From Pyxicephalus adspersus (taxonomy: Eukaryota > Chordata > Amphibia > Anura > Pyxicephalidae), in contig NC_092859.1 in NCBI RefSeq assembly GCF_032062135.1, positions 39,532,940 to 39,596,939 of the forward strand: a stretch of 64,000 nucleotides of DNA, written 5' to 3'. Of this stretch, positions 12,415 through 25,435 are shown in pieces. The notes below the pieces were generated by a model. That model saw only the letters and a list, made by a program, of their open reading frames with translations. It did not search any database and was not told the origin of the DNA. The position numbers and the translations under genes were made by a program. Within the stretch, counting starts at the first letter, position 1, and the number at the start of each line of letters is the position of its first letter.

Positions 12415-15060
12415 AAAGTTGTGAAACAGCAGAGCCTATAGTCCAAGTGGATGGTGTCTTTTACCCAGTTGGGGACATTTGGTTTCACATGCCTCTAAAA
12501 ACTTGGGTGGAGATTGCTGTTCATTCCTAAGTGCAGAACAAATGCACTTTGCTAATACAATGCAGTGTAACATGCCAAGTACATTTCTCTGTGATGTGGT
12601 GCACTAGCCAATTAGTTCACATAAATGCAACAAAAATGCAGCACACAATCATATTGAAATGTAGCCACCACACAATTATGTCTTTCAGTTATGAAGATTT
12701 GCTCAGTTTACTCTAATAAGCCGTAATGAGCTCCTTCCCTTTTAGCAATTTTTGTTCCATTCTTTTTCTCTATTACTATTTAATAAACTTTTTTATTTCT
12801 TTGTTGAATTATTTTATTATGAAGACTTTTATTTATGCAGTGTTCTCCCTGGCCCCTTTTAGCTAAGTGCACCACCTAACACTTTTCAGTAACCCCCCGG
12901 CTGTTTTTGGGCTGTTACTGAAAAGTTAAGTCACAATAACAAGGCTCCCGCCCGCCTACGATTGCTTCCAGCACAGCATACAAAAAAATTATGTGTTTAA
13001 CACAATTTATGATTTGCAATTCTTTGTACCAGAATCATAATTGTACAGTCCATTAAATAGAATTAATTATAAAATAAAATCTATATTTTATATTTCTAGT
13101 AACATCTTTTGTTTAAACTAACACTGATAAAAGTATTGTTTTAGTTTGGTAAATTTTAATCCATGGATTGCATAAAATCTAAAATGTTTTTCCAAGACAA
13201 TATCAGCAAAAGTTTGTCCTAATAAAACAATGCATCTATCATTTTGTTCTCTTGTAGTTATTAATGTAAAGGGGGGTTAATGTCTTTGTTCCTTGGCCCC
13301 TGTTCAGATATCACCTCCGGTCTGTGTAAAAGTTGAAGTCACATTTTCCCCATGACAAGTTTTACAGGTGTAGCTTTTACCTAGGGGTAGATTTCCTCTT
13401 ACTTCCTGGTGTCTTGGGAACAAGAAGTAAGAGTAAATGACCCTCAACAAGGATACAGACCATTGTAAAAACTTAGCTGTATGTAAGTCATGAAAAAAAA
13501 CATGCCCATAGCAGAGCTGTAAAATTGGTCTGGTCTATAATTGAGTTAGGAATGGGTGAATGATGAAGATGAGATGAAGGGGGTGAGGTATGAATTGGAA
13601 TCATACCAGCACACTAGTATGCACCACATTCTTTCCAGTAAATGAAGCTGGTCCACACAGCATTTGTTTCCAAGCTTCTGGTGGGCAGAGTTTGCCTAGG
13701 TTCTCTTAGCAGGGAAGTTTGGGGAGGAATAATGTGAACAACCAAATCATGCAGGCAACTCATGTAGATGTGCCATGGCACAAAACTAAGCAAATGACAG
13801 CCACTGATGCACATGGAGCCGTATGGCTCAATAGACCCTGCCCATTTTTGAAGATTCTCCACATAAAAAGTCAGTTTTTAGTAGACTTAAGGACCTCATA
13901 TCCATAATACTTTAATTGATGAAGAGATCAACCTGCTGACCAAGTTACATCACCCTGTAATAAGTTGATATATCTATAAATTGTCAGTGGATAAAGCTGG
14001 CAACAGACGTGGGAATTGGCCCTGTATGTACACTCCAGCCACTGACCGATCACTGTACACACATGCACATTTACATCAGGATGACCTGAAAGTCTCTTAC
14101 TATAGAGAAGGGCAAGGAAAAACCATGTATACGTCCTTTTTGCTGGTAGGACATGCCATGGCGGGGATAAATATAGAAATCTTGTCTGATGAGTTTTGTC
14201 CTATCACTGATGTCATTATTTGGTCAGTGGGGTCACATATCAACAGAAGGCACAGGATGGAGGAAGGGAAAGGGCAAAAATCAAGCTTTTCAGGAGCAGG
14301 GTTTGGGTGCATTGTGTTTTTTTCATTGTAATTTGATTGTTGACAGGTAAACATTAAAAATCAATGCAACTTGGTCCATTTCATTCAAATCGAGTAGTAC
14401 ACAGCTGGATGTTCACAACGGTTGGTGCAATTCAATGTCACAATTTGTCATGCTAAATGTCACCAACACTCCATCAGCAGGGTCCTGTGGTTCTACACAT
14501 CCAGTAAAAAAACAAAGATCAGTTTGGGTGGACTGACCCTTTAAAGTTGTCAAGAGACAAATATGCAGGCTACCATTTTTGATGTGTTTATGAAAAAGCT
14601 TGGTGCCTGGCCATCATATTGAAGGATTAGATCAGAACTTCCTTGCTGCAGAGGCACAGTAATGAAGCCAGACAAATAGCATTTTCATAAACGGTCAGCA
14701 ACAGCAGCTCACATATTTCTCTCATGAAAATCTCATTGGTAAATGTTTAGGCGTAAATTGTAAACAAAAGGACTACAGTCCCAGCTATGTATTGCAAAAC
14801 CAAAGCCTTTTAATTTTCCAAAACAAAGAACCAAATAACATTAACAAACTTATGGACAGAGACACCTCCCGATGGGTGCCAAACAGACAGTACTGATTGG
14901 CAAACATAATGCAAATGAACAAATCAATAATAAAGGTAGAAATACATTCCTGAGAGCAGAACAATGTTTTCCTGAAACATCATCCCCCATATTGCCTAGG
15001 CACGTATGCCGTAGCCTCTTTCACAAGTCCTCAAGTATGGTGGAAACCTGAGTTACATCT
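12415..15060. other. No gene seen; MED7 3' flank
   Basis: Intergenic DNA. The 116-codon plus-strand frame at 13981-14331 and its minus-strand shadow show no domain. A minus-strand ATTAAA about 330 bp below the MED7 stop (near 14810) could serve as its poly-A signal. Confidence 0.5.
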
Positions 15061-15140
15061 ATGGAGGCGACATATTTGCTGGGACCTCTGGCCGAGGTCC
15101 TACAGGCAGCCCTGAATCATGGAAATGTTGTAACTATCTC

Positions 15141-15821
15141 CTATGTCATCTCATCAATGATAACACACATGGCTGCATCTTTGTCTATTGGGGTGTGTTT
15201 GGTTGAAGTGGCAGCCTCTGTGGGGGTGTCCTTGTGGTCAGAACAAGGCTCTTCTACACGTTCAGTCTTAATGGTGACATCACCATCAGGCAGGGGCAGA
15301 TCATCAGGCAACGAGGTCAAACAGTTCTGGATCATCTCCGCCACCCTCTCGAGATGCTTCTGAAACCTCTCTGCGGTCTCTAAGCGATGTCTTTTCTGGA
15401 CCTCCATCATCACCCTCAGGGTCTCCCGGGCTTGGTGGGGTCGGTACTCGTTGATGAGGTGGTGCATGTGAACGAACAGAAGTTTCATGTCCTCCAGCTT
15501 CTCCTCCCGCTTTATACTTCCAGGACTTCGTATCAAGATGTCTAGGAGGTCCAGGAAGTTGATCAGTATGGACATGTTGAGCTTCCGCAGTTCTTTTTTG
15601 TGATCAAACTGCTGAGGATGCAGCCGCTCGATGCCCTGGCTCTCCAGGGGCCGGATGATAATGTCATCACATTGGAACTGGTTACCAAACATCATGTAGC
15701 TGTCCTTGATAGGGGGTGGCGGTTTGGGGACCAATCCCTTGCGGACATTTTCATCTGTGAACTCTTTGTAGTACTGTAATGGCGGTAAGGGCAAAGCACT
15801 CACTTGCTGAGGCTCTCCCAT
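15141..15821 (-). CDS. MED7: Mediator complex subunit 7, single coding exon
   Basis: The product is a 226-residue subunit of the Mediator middle module, which bridges transcription factors and RNA polymerase II in the nucleus; MED7 pairs with MED21 through helices. The reading frame runs from ATG (complement of 15819-15821) to TAG (15141-15143). It starts [14 protein letters not shown] and carries the family's proline-rich N-terminal segment ([10 protein letters not shown], about residues 33-42), then a long helical region with [32 protein letters not shown] and [20 protein letters not shown]. The C-terminal tail is acidic and variable. The length is close to the roughly 230 residues of vertebrate MED7. 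The frame stays open upstream to 15881, but the chosen Met lies just inside a 3' splice site (TCTCTTCCAG, exon from about 15839), and the family protein starts there. The whole CDS is in one exon, as in other vertebrates. No frame disruption is seen. Confidence 0.97.
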   Translation of the reverse strand: MGEPQQVSALPLPPLQYYKEFTDENVRKGLVPKPPPPIKDSYMMFGNQFQCDDIIIRPLESQGIERLHPQQFDHKKELRKLNMSILINFLDLLDILIRSPGSIKREEKLEDMKLLFVHMHHLINEYRPHQARETLRVMMEVQKRHRLETAERFQKHLERVAEMIQNCLTSLPDDLPLPDGDVTIKTERVEEPCSDHKDTPTEAATSTKHTPIDKDAAMCVIIDEMT

Positions 15822-15839
15822 GGTAAATGTAACACAACC

Positions 15840-16651
15840 TGGAAGAGATAAGAAATATACAGCAATCAGATTCACTCTCAATACAGTTTAAGTGTATGTT
15901 AAATGAGAGAGCTCCACTCACTTCCTGTCTGCAAACATTGAACAGGAAGTGAGAGTAAATAGCTTGATACACACATGAAAGGAAACACATTCTGAGGAAG
16001 ACATGGAAGCTGCTACTTTTCTCTATGCAAATGTTAAATCGCTGCCTGTCATATTGTGTGTCCTGGAACAGGCATGTACATAAGGAAGTCATGGTGTGAC
16101 TACACTGAGGTGAGGGGAAATGTCTACAATACAGACACAGGCTAAATACCTGACCAGCAATCTATCCACAAGGGAGGGGTCTTGGAACCGGTCGATCCAC
16201 TAGTACTGAACCACAAGTTTACCTGGTAACTATTGGTTACCCCTAAAACAAATAGGAAGGGGTAATCTACCACTTTAGCCATGTGACAAGATTTCCTCTA
16301 ACTTCCTGTTGCACCTCTGGGACAGGAAATGAAAGGAAATGTTCATAATGGGGACACAAACTCTAAAACCTTCATCACTTGATGAAGGTCCACGTTAAGT
16401 TACATACAGAGCAGAAATAGTAATTGTCCAACCTGACCATATACAATCCTCATGTATGAGCTGAAGTGGCCATTTGTTATCAGGCCCCCTCACCCCATGA
16501 CAAGGCTGTGTGGACTCCGGTATACAGAGTTATGCTGCAGTCTGCCTGCTTCTTCTAGGGACTACATGCCGTCCCCGGTCAGCCTTCTAGCTGTGGCACT
16601 ACAACACCCAGTATTCTGTGGTTCCATACAGAGAAACTTCTGTCATATTAC
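15840..16651 (-). other. Probable MED7 intron 1, no gene
   Basis: This is sequence between the inferred donor and acceptor. It contains two similar tracts with AGGAAGTGAGAG/CACTTCCTGT-type sequence (about 15920-15960 and 16295-16340), suggesting an old short repeat. No coding frame with family resemblance is seen. Confidence 0.4.
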
Positions 16652-16712
16652 CTGCTGCCCCACACAACACACCCGTCTCCTCACAGCCGCGACACCACCC
16701 CGGACGTGACGT
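16652..16712 (-). other. MED7: Probable 5' non-coding exon of MED7
   Basis: On the minus strand a good donor, GCAGCAG|GTAATA, lies at 16651/16652, directly downstream of a GC-rich promoter-like segment. The nearest matching acceptor is TCTCTTCCAG at about 15840, just before the MED7 start codon, giving an intron of about 0.8 kb. Vertebrate MED7 genes commonly have an untranslated first exon, which fits. The transcription start is not visible, so the outer boundary is a guess. Confidence 0.45.
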
Positions 16713-16890
16713 CACGCCTCCTCTACATTCTACCGCTGAAATCCCGCCCACCTGGGCAAAGCTGTTTCTGACTGGCTGCAGCGAACAAAGTTTGCGACGT
16801 GCGTGGGAGCTCTACTACGCATGTGCGAGTTTTACTTCCACAAGAGGTCGTTGTGTACGAGCGAGATGGATTGTGTAGGGCGGGAAAAGG
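16660..16890. promoter_or_regulatory. GC-rich promoter region of MED7 with a CRE-type site
   Basis: This is the most CpG-rich single-copy stretch near MED7. It holds a perfect TGACGTCA (CREB/ATF palindrome) near 16705, CCCGCCC boxes of Sp/KLF type near 16743 and 16877, and a GCATGTGCG element resembling an NRF1 half-site near 16820. There is no TATA box, as expected for a housekeeping gene. An ATG-containing frame on the plus strand (16866-16889) ends in AAG|GTAAAT, a possible donor, so a divergent transcript is conceivable. No following exon was found. Confidence 0.5.
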
Positions 16891-17351
16891 TAAATCTGAG
16901 AAGAGGAATTTATATGGAATCATGAGACTCTGAAACCTGAATAAACCATAAAATAAAAGCACAATACTAATGCACCAGCTACCTTAGTATTAGAGTTGTT
17001 AGGTATAGTACCCCTAGCCTCTATACTATCAGGTGTGCACTACAAGTGTGAGTTCAGATTATTTTGTCTGAATCATGCTGAGGGTGAAGGAGATCAGCAG
17101 CTGGAGTCACAGCAATAAATATAAGGCAGTGTATTAACCTCCATATCATTCAAAATAAAGAAGTTTTACTTTCTTTTGACCATCTTGTATTTCCATTTAT
17201 GTCCCCAGGTTTTCCTTCTTATTCACCCCTATGATGACACACTTTGAATTTCCCTGGCTTGAGTCTCCTCCACACCTTACACTAGTATTTGGGATCTCAC
17301 AATCACTGAAGTGTTTCCAAATGATTCTAGTACCACAAATACAGAACTTAA

Positions 17352-18051
17352 AGAGGAACTAAACTGAAAAGTGCCTAAAAAAAAAAACACACCTTCAATT
17401 CCACAGGGCAGTCCGATCCATCCAGGGGTGTCTGGCATTAGGTCCCGCGCCATCCTGACATTTGTCCCTGGAGCTAGAGCTTCGGGCGCCACCATCTTTC
17501 CCTTTTCTACCGAGTTCTTCATCCTATGTCACCCGACCCAGGCACGAGATCGGGTGATGTAGGATAGAAAATAAACTTTCCGATCTCGGGCATGCGCAGA
17601 AGGAGCACCCAAAAGTCTCCCGGGATGCGTGATGTAGGTATCCCGGGAGGCTCTTGGGAGCTCCTTCTGCGCATGCCTGAGCATCTTTTCGCGCAAAGAG
17701 AAAAATTTGACGATCTCACACGTGTAGTGAGATCGGCAAGTTTTTTTCCACCCTACATCACCTGATTTTGCTCCTGGGTCAGGTGACGTAGGATGAAGAA
17801 CCCAGAAGAAGAGGAGAAGATGGCGGCTCACGAAGCACTGGCTCCGGGACGGATGTCAGGACGACGCGGGCTTTGTGCTCCCATTCATTCTCGATCGCCT
17901 AGGTAATCGAGAATTAGGGGGCTGTGCCGCACTTTTTATTTTTTTTTTAAAAAGGGTGTTGCACTTAAAAAAAAACAACAGAATTTTTACTTTACCTAAA
18001 AGAGTTGTCTACCCTTTTATGTAAAGTGACATTTCTATGTTTAGGTACGCT
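17352..18051. mobile_element. TTAA-type (piggyBac-like) MITE
   Basis: Flanked by TTAA on both sides (17348-17351, 18052-18055). The ends are AGAGGAACTAAAC and, in complement, AGCGTACCTAAAC. The interior contains a long foldback (17520-17795). It is non-coding. Confidence 0.75.
17520..17795. repeat. Long imperfect foldback inside the TTAA-type MITE
   Basis: Outer arms CATCCTATGTCACCCGACCC and its near complement GGGTCAGGTGACGTAGGATG; inner arms GGCATGCGCAGAAGGAG and CTCCTTCTGCGCATGCC, which pair perfectly; CCCGGGA words sit near the centre. The complement arms span about 270 bp. Confidence 0.8.
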
Positions 18052-18729
18052 TTAAGAACTAAAAATTCAACAAAAAAAATACTAATTACATACACAGAAC
18101 ATTAAACCCACAGATGATCCAAAAAAGGCAAACATCTGGTATAAAGAACAGTCCATTCTTTTGTTGATTTAGATTTATGTTTGGGGATCTAGTTGGGGTG
18201 GAAGGAATTATGAACACTTCCAAATACCAGTTACTTTTGGCCCAAAACCTTCAGGTGTCTGCTAGAAAGTTGAAGATGAAAAGAAATTTCACCTTTCAAC
18301 ATAACCATGACCCATACATACATCTAAATTACTTCCTCACTAATGTGCAGGCGCCTCTCTCTGGTGCATGCTGGCAGTTCTGACTCTGGCCATGCCTTCT
18401 CTTCTAAGCATTATCAGTTTCGCCCATCCTGCTGACCAATCAGGAAAAAGCCTTTTTATCATCCATGGCTATTTAGCTAGCTCAGACACAGCACTCAGCG
18501 TTTGTGCAATGTATCTCCACTAGTGCCGAGCCCCCTAGCTCTGCTGAGCATTTTCTGTACACCTGTTGGTTAATTCAGTGCTTCCTCTGTCCAGCTCCTG
18601 TGATAACTCCTTGTTGCATAGTCTGTTGTTTCCCAGCCTATTCCCATCTCTTTATAGATCAACACACTTTTGTCTTCTGGAATAGTCTCACTGACTATTT
18701 TTGGTGGAATACACATGCAGGGTCTAGAT

Positions 18730-19000
18730 CAGGCATGGGCAAACTACAGCCCACGGGCCGTATACGGGCCAGTAGGGAGGTTTCCCTGGCCCTTTGGGTG
18801 CTCCGCGGCTCTGGCCGGTGCCACCCCGAGCAGGCTGTGTGCAGGCTGTGTCCCTGCACACAACCCGCCCACTCTCCCATCACAGGCTCAGATCTGAGAT
18901 GGGAGAGTGGCCGGGGTTATGCCATCATGACGTCACGTTCAGTGGCGCCATGATGGCATAAGCCCGTCCACTCCCCCATCGGCTTGGCCCCTCTGTCAGA
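18730..19000 (+). mobile_element. hAT-type MITE fragment, right end lost
   Basis: The left end CAGGCATGGGCAAACTACAG is a familiar hAT terminus. The body contains inverted GGCATAACCCC..ATGACGTCA style arms around ATGGCGCCACTGAA. The sequence ends at TTGGCCCCTCTGTCAGATG without the matching terminus. Confidence 0.6.
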
Positions 19001-19769
19001 TGATGTTTTAGATGTTGATTTGCCTCCTTTCATCTGTGGAAGACAGTTGCAGTTTTTTCCTGTAGTCAAACATATTTACTTCTAGTAGTCATCATTTTTA
19101 GAGGCCTCCTAAAAAAAGCAGACTTCATGAACTTCCAACCCCCTAGGACAGCCATTCTCATCCAGGTTTCCTCCAGAGTTTCATTTCTTGAACCAGCATC
19201 AGTTGTCAGAGCCAGCCACAAGGCACCAGGGATCCTTTTAGCTGTCTTTAAAGGTGACATTTAGGCCACCAGGGGAACATTTTCTAACTGAACACTAATG
19301 GCAACGGACGCTTAATGCATTGGTTTTAGAAGGGGTTTCTTGAGACCTAAAAACTGTTTTAGATGTTCCTCGGGGTGAAAAGGTTCTAGGTCCTAAGGCC
19401 TGGGGAGAGAGAATGATCACATCCCTATCCTTCTAAGACCCTCCAAGTCCAGAAGAAATGAACCACATTTCAGGGGGATGTCCAAATATTTAACACCCTA
19501 GCACATATCACTAGGCCTTCTAATCCTGATGATTGGATACATTTTAAAGTGTATGTAATGTTGTTATTCTTTTAGTTTTAGATTAAGTACTGTAGGTAGG
19601 GGTTTGATTGTTGTTATTGTGTCCCCACAGGATCATTGAGACAGTAAATGGGGAAAAATGCAACATTTTGAGTTGTAATCAATAGAATAGGTATGTGAAG
19701 CTCTGAAAATAAAAACACTTGTTCCAGGGAAAGGTTAGACCTGACAGCCACGGTGTGCCCTGTATGTGT

Positions 19770-20400
19770 GTAAAATAGGAATATTTGTCCCTACCTCTCT
19801 TACATGCTCTTATCATCTCTTGTCTGGACTACTGTAACATCCTCCTCTCTGGTATTCCACTAACCCGACTCTCTCCTCTACAATCTATTATGAATGCTGC
19901 AGCTAGACTCATCCATCCTTCCCAATGCAAAATTAAGCTCCTGTGCTTTGGCCCCCCAGCCTCTCTCTCCGCTCCGCTGACCTACTAATGACTTCCTCAC
20001 TCATAACCTCATCACACGCACGGATACAAGACTTCTCTAAAGCTGCCCCAACTCTCTGGAATGGTCTTCCTCATCCTATTCCTCATCCTGTTCAATTAAA
20101 AGAGCACTCAAAACAATTTTTTTCAAACTTGCCTACCTATCTTCTTCAGTCTTTTGAAACCATCACTACGTCCCACCACTACATATCTCCCATCCTATTG
20201 TGTGTAAATTCCACCACCTACTAGATTGTAAGCTCTTCGAGGCAGGGTCCTCTCCTCCTGTATCACGTTATGTAATAGTCTGTCATTTGCAACCCCTATT
20301 TAATGTACAGTGCTGCCTAATATGTTGGAGCTATATAAATCCTGTTTTATATTATTATTATAAATAATAATATTAATAATAATAATACTAATATAATATT
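19770..20400 (+). mobile_element. L2-type LINE 3' end with AAT microsatellite tail
   Basis: Encodes HALIISCLDYCNILLSGIPL, then NAAARLIHPS and AAPTLWNGLPHPI, the C-terminal landmarks of L2-type RT. The 3' tail holds AGCTCTTCGAGGCAGGGTCC and GAGCTATATAAATCCTG and ends in an ATT/AAT repeat. Confidence 0.8.
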
Positions 20401-21689
20401 AATATTCTGTCCAGTTTGGCTGTCATAAGCTAATTTCCCTCAAGATGGCAGTATTGCTCTAATAAACTCCTGGCTGCTGGTATATGTACAATATAACATG
20501 TATACAATATCGAACTCTGAACACCCCTAGTGGCCAGGCCTGGGAATACAGAACAGCCTCCTGAATAAATAAAATATTTGACTATTTAGGGTCCAGAGCT
20601 AATACACAGCGAAAAGAAATATTACAAAGGTTACTATTTTTTCTAAAAATTTTTATATAAAAACAGGATTTTCTTAGTATCGTATATTTATTATGCCTGT
20701 GGTAAACTAAATGTTCCCAAGATGGCACATTTAAAGTAGCACCAACTTAGCCCTGAAGAATTTTTCTATATTCTATATAAAATTACTAAAACAATGTAAA
20801 ATGTAACAAAGAGGCACTTGTATAATAAAAAAAATATGGTTATATTTGTTATTCACTGAAGCCAAAACCCAGTGCGCAATTATCCCACCTGTTAAGACTG
20901 TAATAATTTTCTCACACACTCTGGCACTTCTGACAACTTTTGGACATTTGTGGCAATGTTTAGCCAGTAAACGGTTTGCATGGGAGGGGGCTTAGAGGAG
21001 TCAAAAGGCTCTTTATAGTTCATCACTTCAGTCCCTTGGTTGGTATTCTGTACGGCTGGATTTTATTTTATCCGTAATTTATTATTAATTTTTATAAAAA
21101 AAAATTTCCTTGACGCAAGGGTTGAAATTGTGAAGAGTCTCATTGTTTAAGTGAATATAGGACACCATTGTTTCTCAATACAGTTCTGGATTTCATTATT
21201 GATTTTGGTCTTTTTTTATGTGCAGAGAGGATACAAATGCTCCATGGCCAAGCCGCACCAACATCCGTGCCAGCTCCATCTGTATCGCAGCTGGATAATG
21301 GCCCCACCACTGCATCCATCCCTGCATCCAGGATTTAAACATTTTAAGCTAGGTGAATCAGTGTATCTACTCCCAAGACAAAAATTGTCATTGTCAGGAC
21401 TGAAAATGAGAGACACAAAAAAACAAAACAATGAGTATTTTTGTTGTTGGTTGATTCAATTAAGTTCTAATATGATTTGAGAAACCTTATGCATGCTCCA
21501 CAGAATCAGATTCTCTAATGCTGTTGAAATAAAGTCTAACCACCCATATCTACCCTACTTTAAACTGTTATATGGCAGCAGATAGATAAAGTAAACCCCC
21601 CTTTCGTGGGAGAACTATCTAATAGAGGACATCAATGGGCTTGAATCCATTCTTAAAGTGAGATGTTGGAAAGTTACAAAAAGAACAGG

Positions 21690-21775
21690 AGGAGTCCACT
21701 ACACTTCAGTTGACTTCACTTAAGTCCATTCAAGTCCACTTCACTTAGGTCCACTTAACTCCTTGAATTGTGCTG
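21690..21775. repeat. Short inverted-orientation piece of the 15-bp repeat
   Basis: GTCCACTACACTTCAGTTGA, CACTTAAGTCCATTC and CACTTAGGTCCACTTAAC match the array unit in reverse. A TA microsatellite follows. Confidence 0.75.
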
Positions 21776-21784
21776 AGCTGGTAT

Positions 21785-21788
21785 ATAT

Positions 21789-21827
<39 letters not shown>
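21785..21827. repeat. (TA)n microsatellite
   Basis: About 20 TA repeats next to a piece of the 15-bp repeat. Confidence 0.95.
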
Positions 21828-21830
<3 letters not shown>

Positions 21831-22109
21831 CCGGTGAGGATAAATCTAATATTCAGAGTGAGTGTCCAGAGAGTCTTAAACTAGCTCTAAATACTAATTA
21901 GGATATCAGGTAACTAATAGAAGTATTTATTCAGTGTTTGCTAATGTAAACTACTTCCTCCGCACTGACACAAAGCAAGAAACCAGGACAACGCGGGACC
22001 ATATAGAAGACAACTCCAGAGGGATGGAGGGGTCAGCTGAAATGAGTCCAAGTGACTTTTTTTTGTTTTTACTTTAGTTCAACTTTAATTTTTATCCCAC
22101 TAGCTACAA

Positions 22110-24240
22110 TAATGGTCTAAAGCTGGTTTCAAAAAATCTCTAATTTCAAAGTGAATTATAGTAAGCCAGCAGCTCTGAATATTTCTATGCCCCAGCAAAT
22201 GGTCCAATCCATGCAACTTGTTTCCCATTTGTTTGGGAATCACATAGTTTGCAGTATCTGGGTATTCAGATCCCCAGTAAGATAACGGAATTCTATGACA
22301 AAAACTATGTGCCTCTGCTGAAGACAATTAGGAACAATTTACAAAGCTGGAGAGGCAAACCCTTTTCTTGGTTTGGTAGGATGGCCTTAGTGAAGATGAA
22401 CATGCTTCCCTGCCTCCCCTGTACATTTTTAGAACAGTTCCAATCAAAGTACCTGTATCCTTCTTTAACAAATTAAAAGCTTTACTTACCAATTTGTTGT
22501 GGTTAGGACGGCCACCAAGGATACGTTACTCTATCGTTACTAAAGAAAAATTGCGGTGGGGCATGGGATTTCCCAGTTTATTACAATACTACCAAATGGT
22601 GGGTATGGCCAGAATCCTGGACTGGAATTGTCATGCTGATAACAAGGATTGGGTGCAGTTAGAGAATGCAATAAGTGAGATGATATTGTGCTCTGCTCCT
22701 TGGTTAGAGCCACACTGTTTACTGATAACTGTTAGATCTCACCCCACAGTAGGAGCCACCCTAGTGATTTTTTAAAAAAATTACATTTTTACTGTAAGAA
22801 AAATGTGGCAACTACACCAGGTCTTCCTACCCTGTTGGTTGGAAATTCTGATTTTTAACCAGTTCTAGACAGCAATTTTTTATGGGGGTGGACGTTGGAC
22901 TCACAAGCAAAAAATGAGAATTTTCTCAGAAATGGGAAATTACTGGATAGGTCGAAACTGCAAGGCTTAGTTGGAGACGGCCAGTAGTTTCCATGGTGGG
23001 TATATTTGAAAAGCAAGGACTATAATATTGCTTTGGACATTAAGTCTAAACTACCAACGAAGCCCACAAGATTTGAACAATATTGTCTGGAGGGAACTCA
23101 ACTCTCGCATACAACTTCCCTCATGTAATTGTACAATCTGTACCAGACGGCTCCCAAAAATTTAAACAAAAATGTGAAAAGGAACTAGACATTCAATTAT
23201 CTGATGATCAGTGGGAGAGAGCCTGTCTTGTGGCTAATAAATGCTCTATCAGTACTAGATTGCAGGAGAATGTGTAAAAAAAAACTTACCCATTGGTACT
23301 TGACACCTAACAAAATCCATAAAGTTGCCCCTCAGAAGCCTGATTTTTGCTGGCGATGTGGGTCAGATGTGGGCACAATGGCAAATATTTGGTGGGCGTG
23401 CCCAAGGATTCAAGACTTTTGGAAGGAGGTTGTGATATTTAGCCGACTCATTACAGGTTTCTAATTACCTTTGAGAACAGAGGTGTGTCTTCTACACCTA
23501 CATAAGATGTCCGTGAAGAAGTACAACAAATCATCGACGCTTCACCCACTGAATGCAGCACACAGTGTTATTCCATTGTTCTAGAATACACAGGAAATCC
23601 CCATAGTGAGGTTGTGGCTGAGCAAAGTAAACTCAGTATATTTGATGAAAGGCAAGGGCTATTAGTTTGGACACTGTTGTCAAATTTTCTGTAACATGGG
23701 TGGCATGGATTGTTTTTAAAGTACCGCCATGTATCAGACCATGTTTTCACAGTAACCACACCAAGTCCTTTTTTTCAAGGAAAACAAAAGGCTACTTACC
23801 TATACTGGTTCATGTTTATAATGTTTGACATATTTTCATTATTGTTGTTTCTCAGTTTCACAGACATATGTCTTTGAACATGAAAATAATATTTGAATTT
23901 ACTACTCTGGGGATTATTTTATGAAGTGCTCATATGGATATATGTGATACTGTTTTCCTTTTTCCTGTGAACCACTGGATAGTTACCTATAAGAGTTTAT
24001 GTTTATAATGTACACTGTTTTTTCATTGTCATTGTTTTCTTACCTGCACAGTCATCTGCCTTAAATATTAGAAGTGGAGATAATATTTGTGTATTTATTA
24101 TTTAGGTGAACATATTCTGAAGTGCTCATATGGTTATATGCTTTTTATACTGCTTTTTATTTTCTCTGGGAACTGATACTGCTTTTTATTTTCTCTGTGA
24201 ACTATTTTGTATTATTATGTTTAGTTTATATCAAGTAAAT
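22110..24240 (+). mobile_element. L1/Tx1-type LINE, 3' part of ORF2
   Basis: Plus-strand pieces: NFKVNYSKSAALNISMPQ (22140-22200), LQYLGIQIPSKITEFYDKNY (from 22250), LLWLGRPPRIRYSIVTKEKL (22494 on), and CWRCGSDVGTMANIWWACP (about 23350-23405). This is the post-RT half of ORF2, broken by stops. The end beyond about 23.5 kb is AT-rich 3' UTR-like sequence. Confidence 0.8.
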
Positions 24241-25018
24241 GCATTCCTTATTCATTAAAGGTATATTACTGTTAATTTTCTAGAAAGCACACACAGACTA
24301 AAGTCTGTTTACTGCCAACATACTGCAAACGCTTTAAAGACTTGCATATTGTGTGAGAATAAGATATACTACAGATCTGATCATTGTGGTAGCTATGCAG
24401 TTTGCTTGTTCTTGTAGTATGATCTTTGGTTCAACCAGGCCCAGAACAGGAGAGATACATTGCACTTTTGTGGAACTGAACTCATTGATGGGTGGTGAGA
24501 TTCCTCCATAATCAGCTGGCATGCAAAGGATATTTGCTGATTATGGCACAGACTTACCCAAGTGCAGCCATGGGAACGGAGCAAAGCGCAATATTCCCCG
24601 GCAACTCCACAACAGACTTCTGTGGATGGAAGTCAATTGGATGGCCACTGATGATATAACAGGAGTTGAGTTGGAATTACATTATCTCTAGTTGCTGGCA
24701 TTGTATGTGGCACTGCATCACATGGATCCAAGCTCCATACTAAACAGCACTGTATAGTGTAGAGCTAAAACACCAGACATTAGGTTATTTTTTTGATATT
24801 TGCACTTAAACATTTGTTCAGTATAGTTGGCAACCAGTAGATGACGCTGTGTCCTTGTTTAAAGTATTACAAACAGCTTGTCTGTTATATAGTTCTAATC
24901 CGTTAAACCAGAGACAAATGCAGTTTCAGGACATGCCACTAGGTGTCAACTGAGTATAAACCAAGATTTTTTATTCAATGGCATTTTGAGTGCCAAAATT
25001 TTGGTTTACACTGTAGTA

Positions 25019-25435
25019 CAGTGGTCAACTTTTCTGACAGCAGGGCCCCGTAACAAAGTATAACATTTTGCCTCAGCCCGGTATATGTACAGCTTATACT
25101 ACTCTGCTATTCTCAGCAGCTCGGCCTCCTGTCAGGACACTGGCTGAGAATAGCGCAGTAGTGTAAGAGTGCTGGGGTGCTGTCAGGTAACAGAGCTGCT
25201 TGGAATGGCAGAGAAGTGTAAGCCGTACATACATTGCTCTGCCATTCTCATCACCTCCTGTGTAAGCAGTGTGAGGATAGCGGCCCGCACTCCTGCTGTC
25301 ACAGTCACCAGCTTTAGAGTAGTGTAAGGAGGGCCGCCAGCACTACCGCTGCCTGCAATTCTGCCTCCTGTCTTTTGCAGCAACCAACTCACCCGCCATG
25401 ACACCGATTCATGGCCCAGGGGTTGGGGACCACTG
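25019..25435. mobile_element. hAT-type MITE
   Basis: Ends CAGTGGTCAACTTTTCTG and (complement) CAGTGGTCCCCAACCCC. Internal similar blocks (CTCTGCTATTCTCA, CTCTGCCATTCTCA) suggest partial internal duplication. No clear target duplication. Confidence 0.65.

Larger units (their letters stand above)
20401..22109. other. No gene seen
   Basis: AT-rich DNA with the 15-bp-repeat fragment and a TA microsatellite. The frame at 21151-21480 appears accidental. Confidence 0.55.

Noticed and set aside
13981..14331. A 116-codon plus-strand frame
   Set aside because: No recognisable domain, no splice or promoter context, and an equally open minus-strand shadow.
15061..15363. A 100-codon plus-strand frame
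   Set aside because: It is antisense to the C-terminal part of MED7.
18504..18953. A 149-codon plus-strand frame
   Set aside because: Its second half is hAT-type MITE sequence and the first half has no domain.
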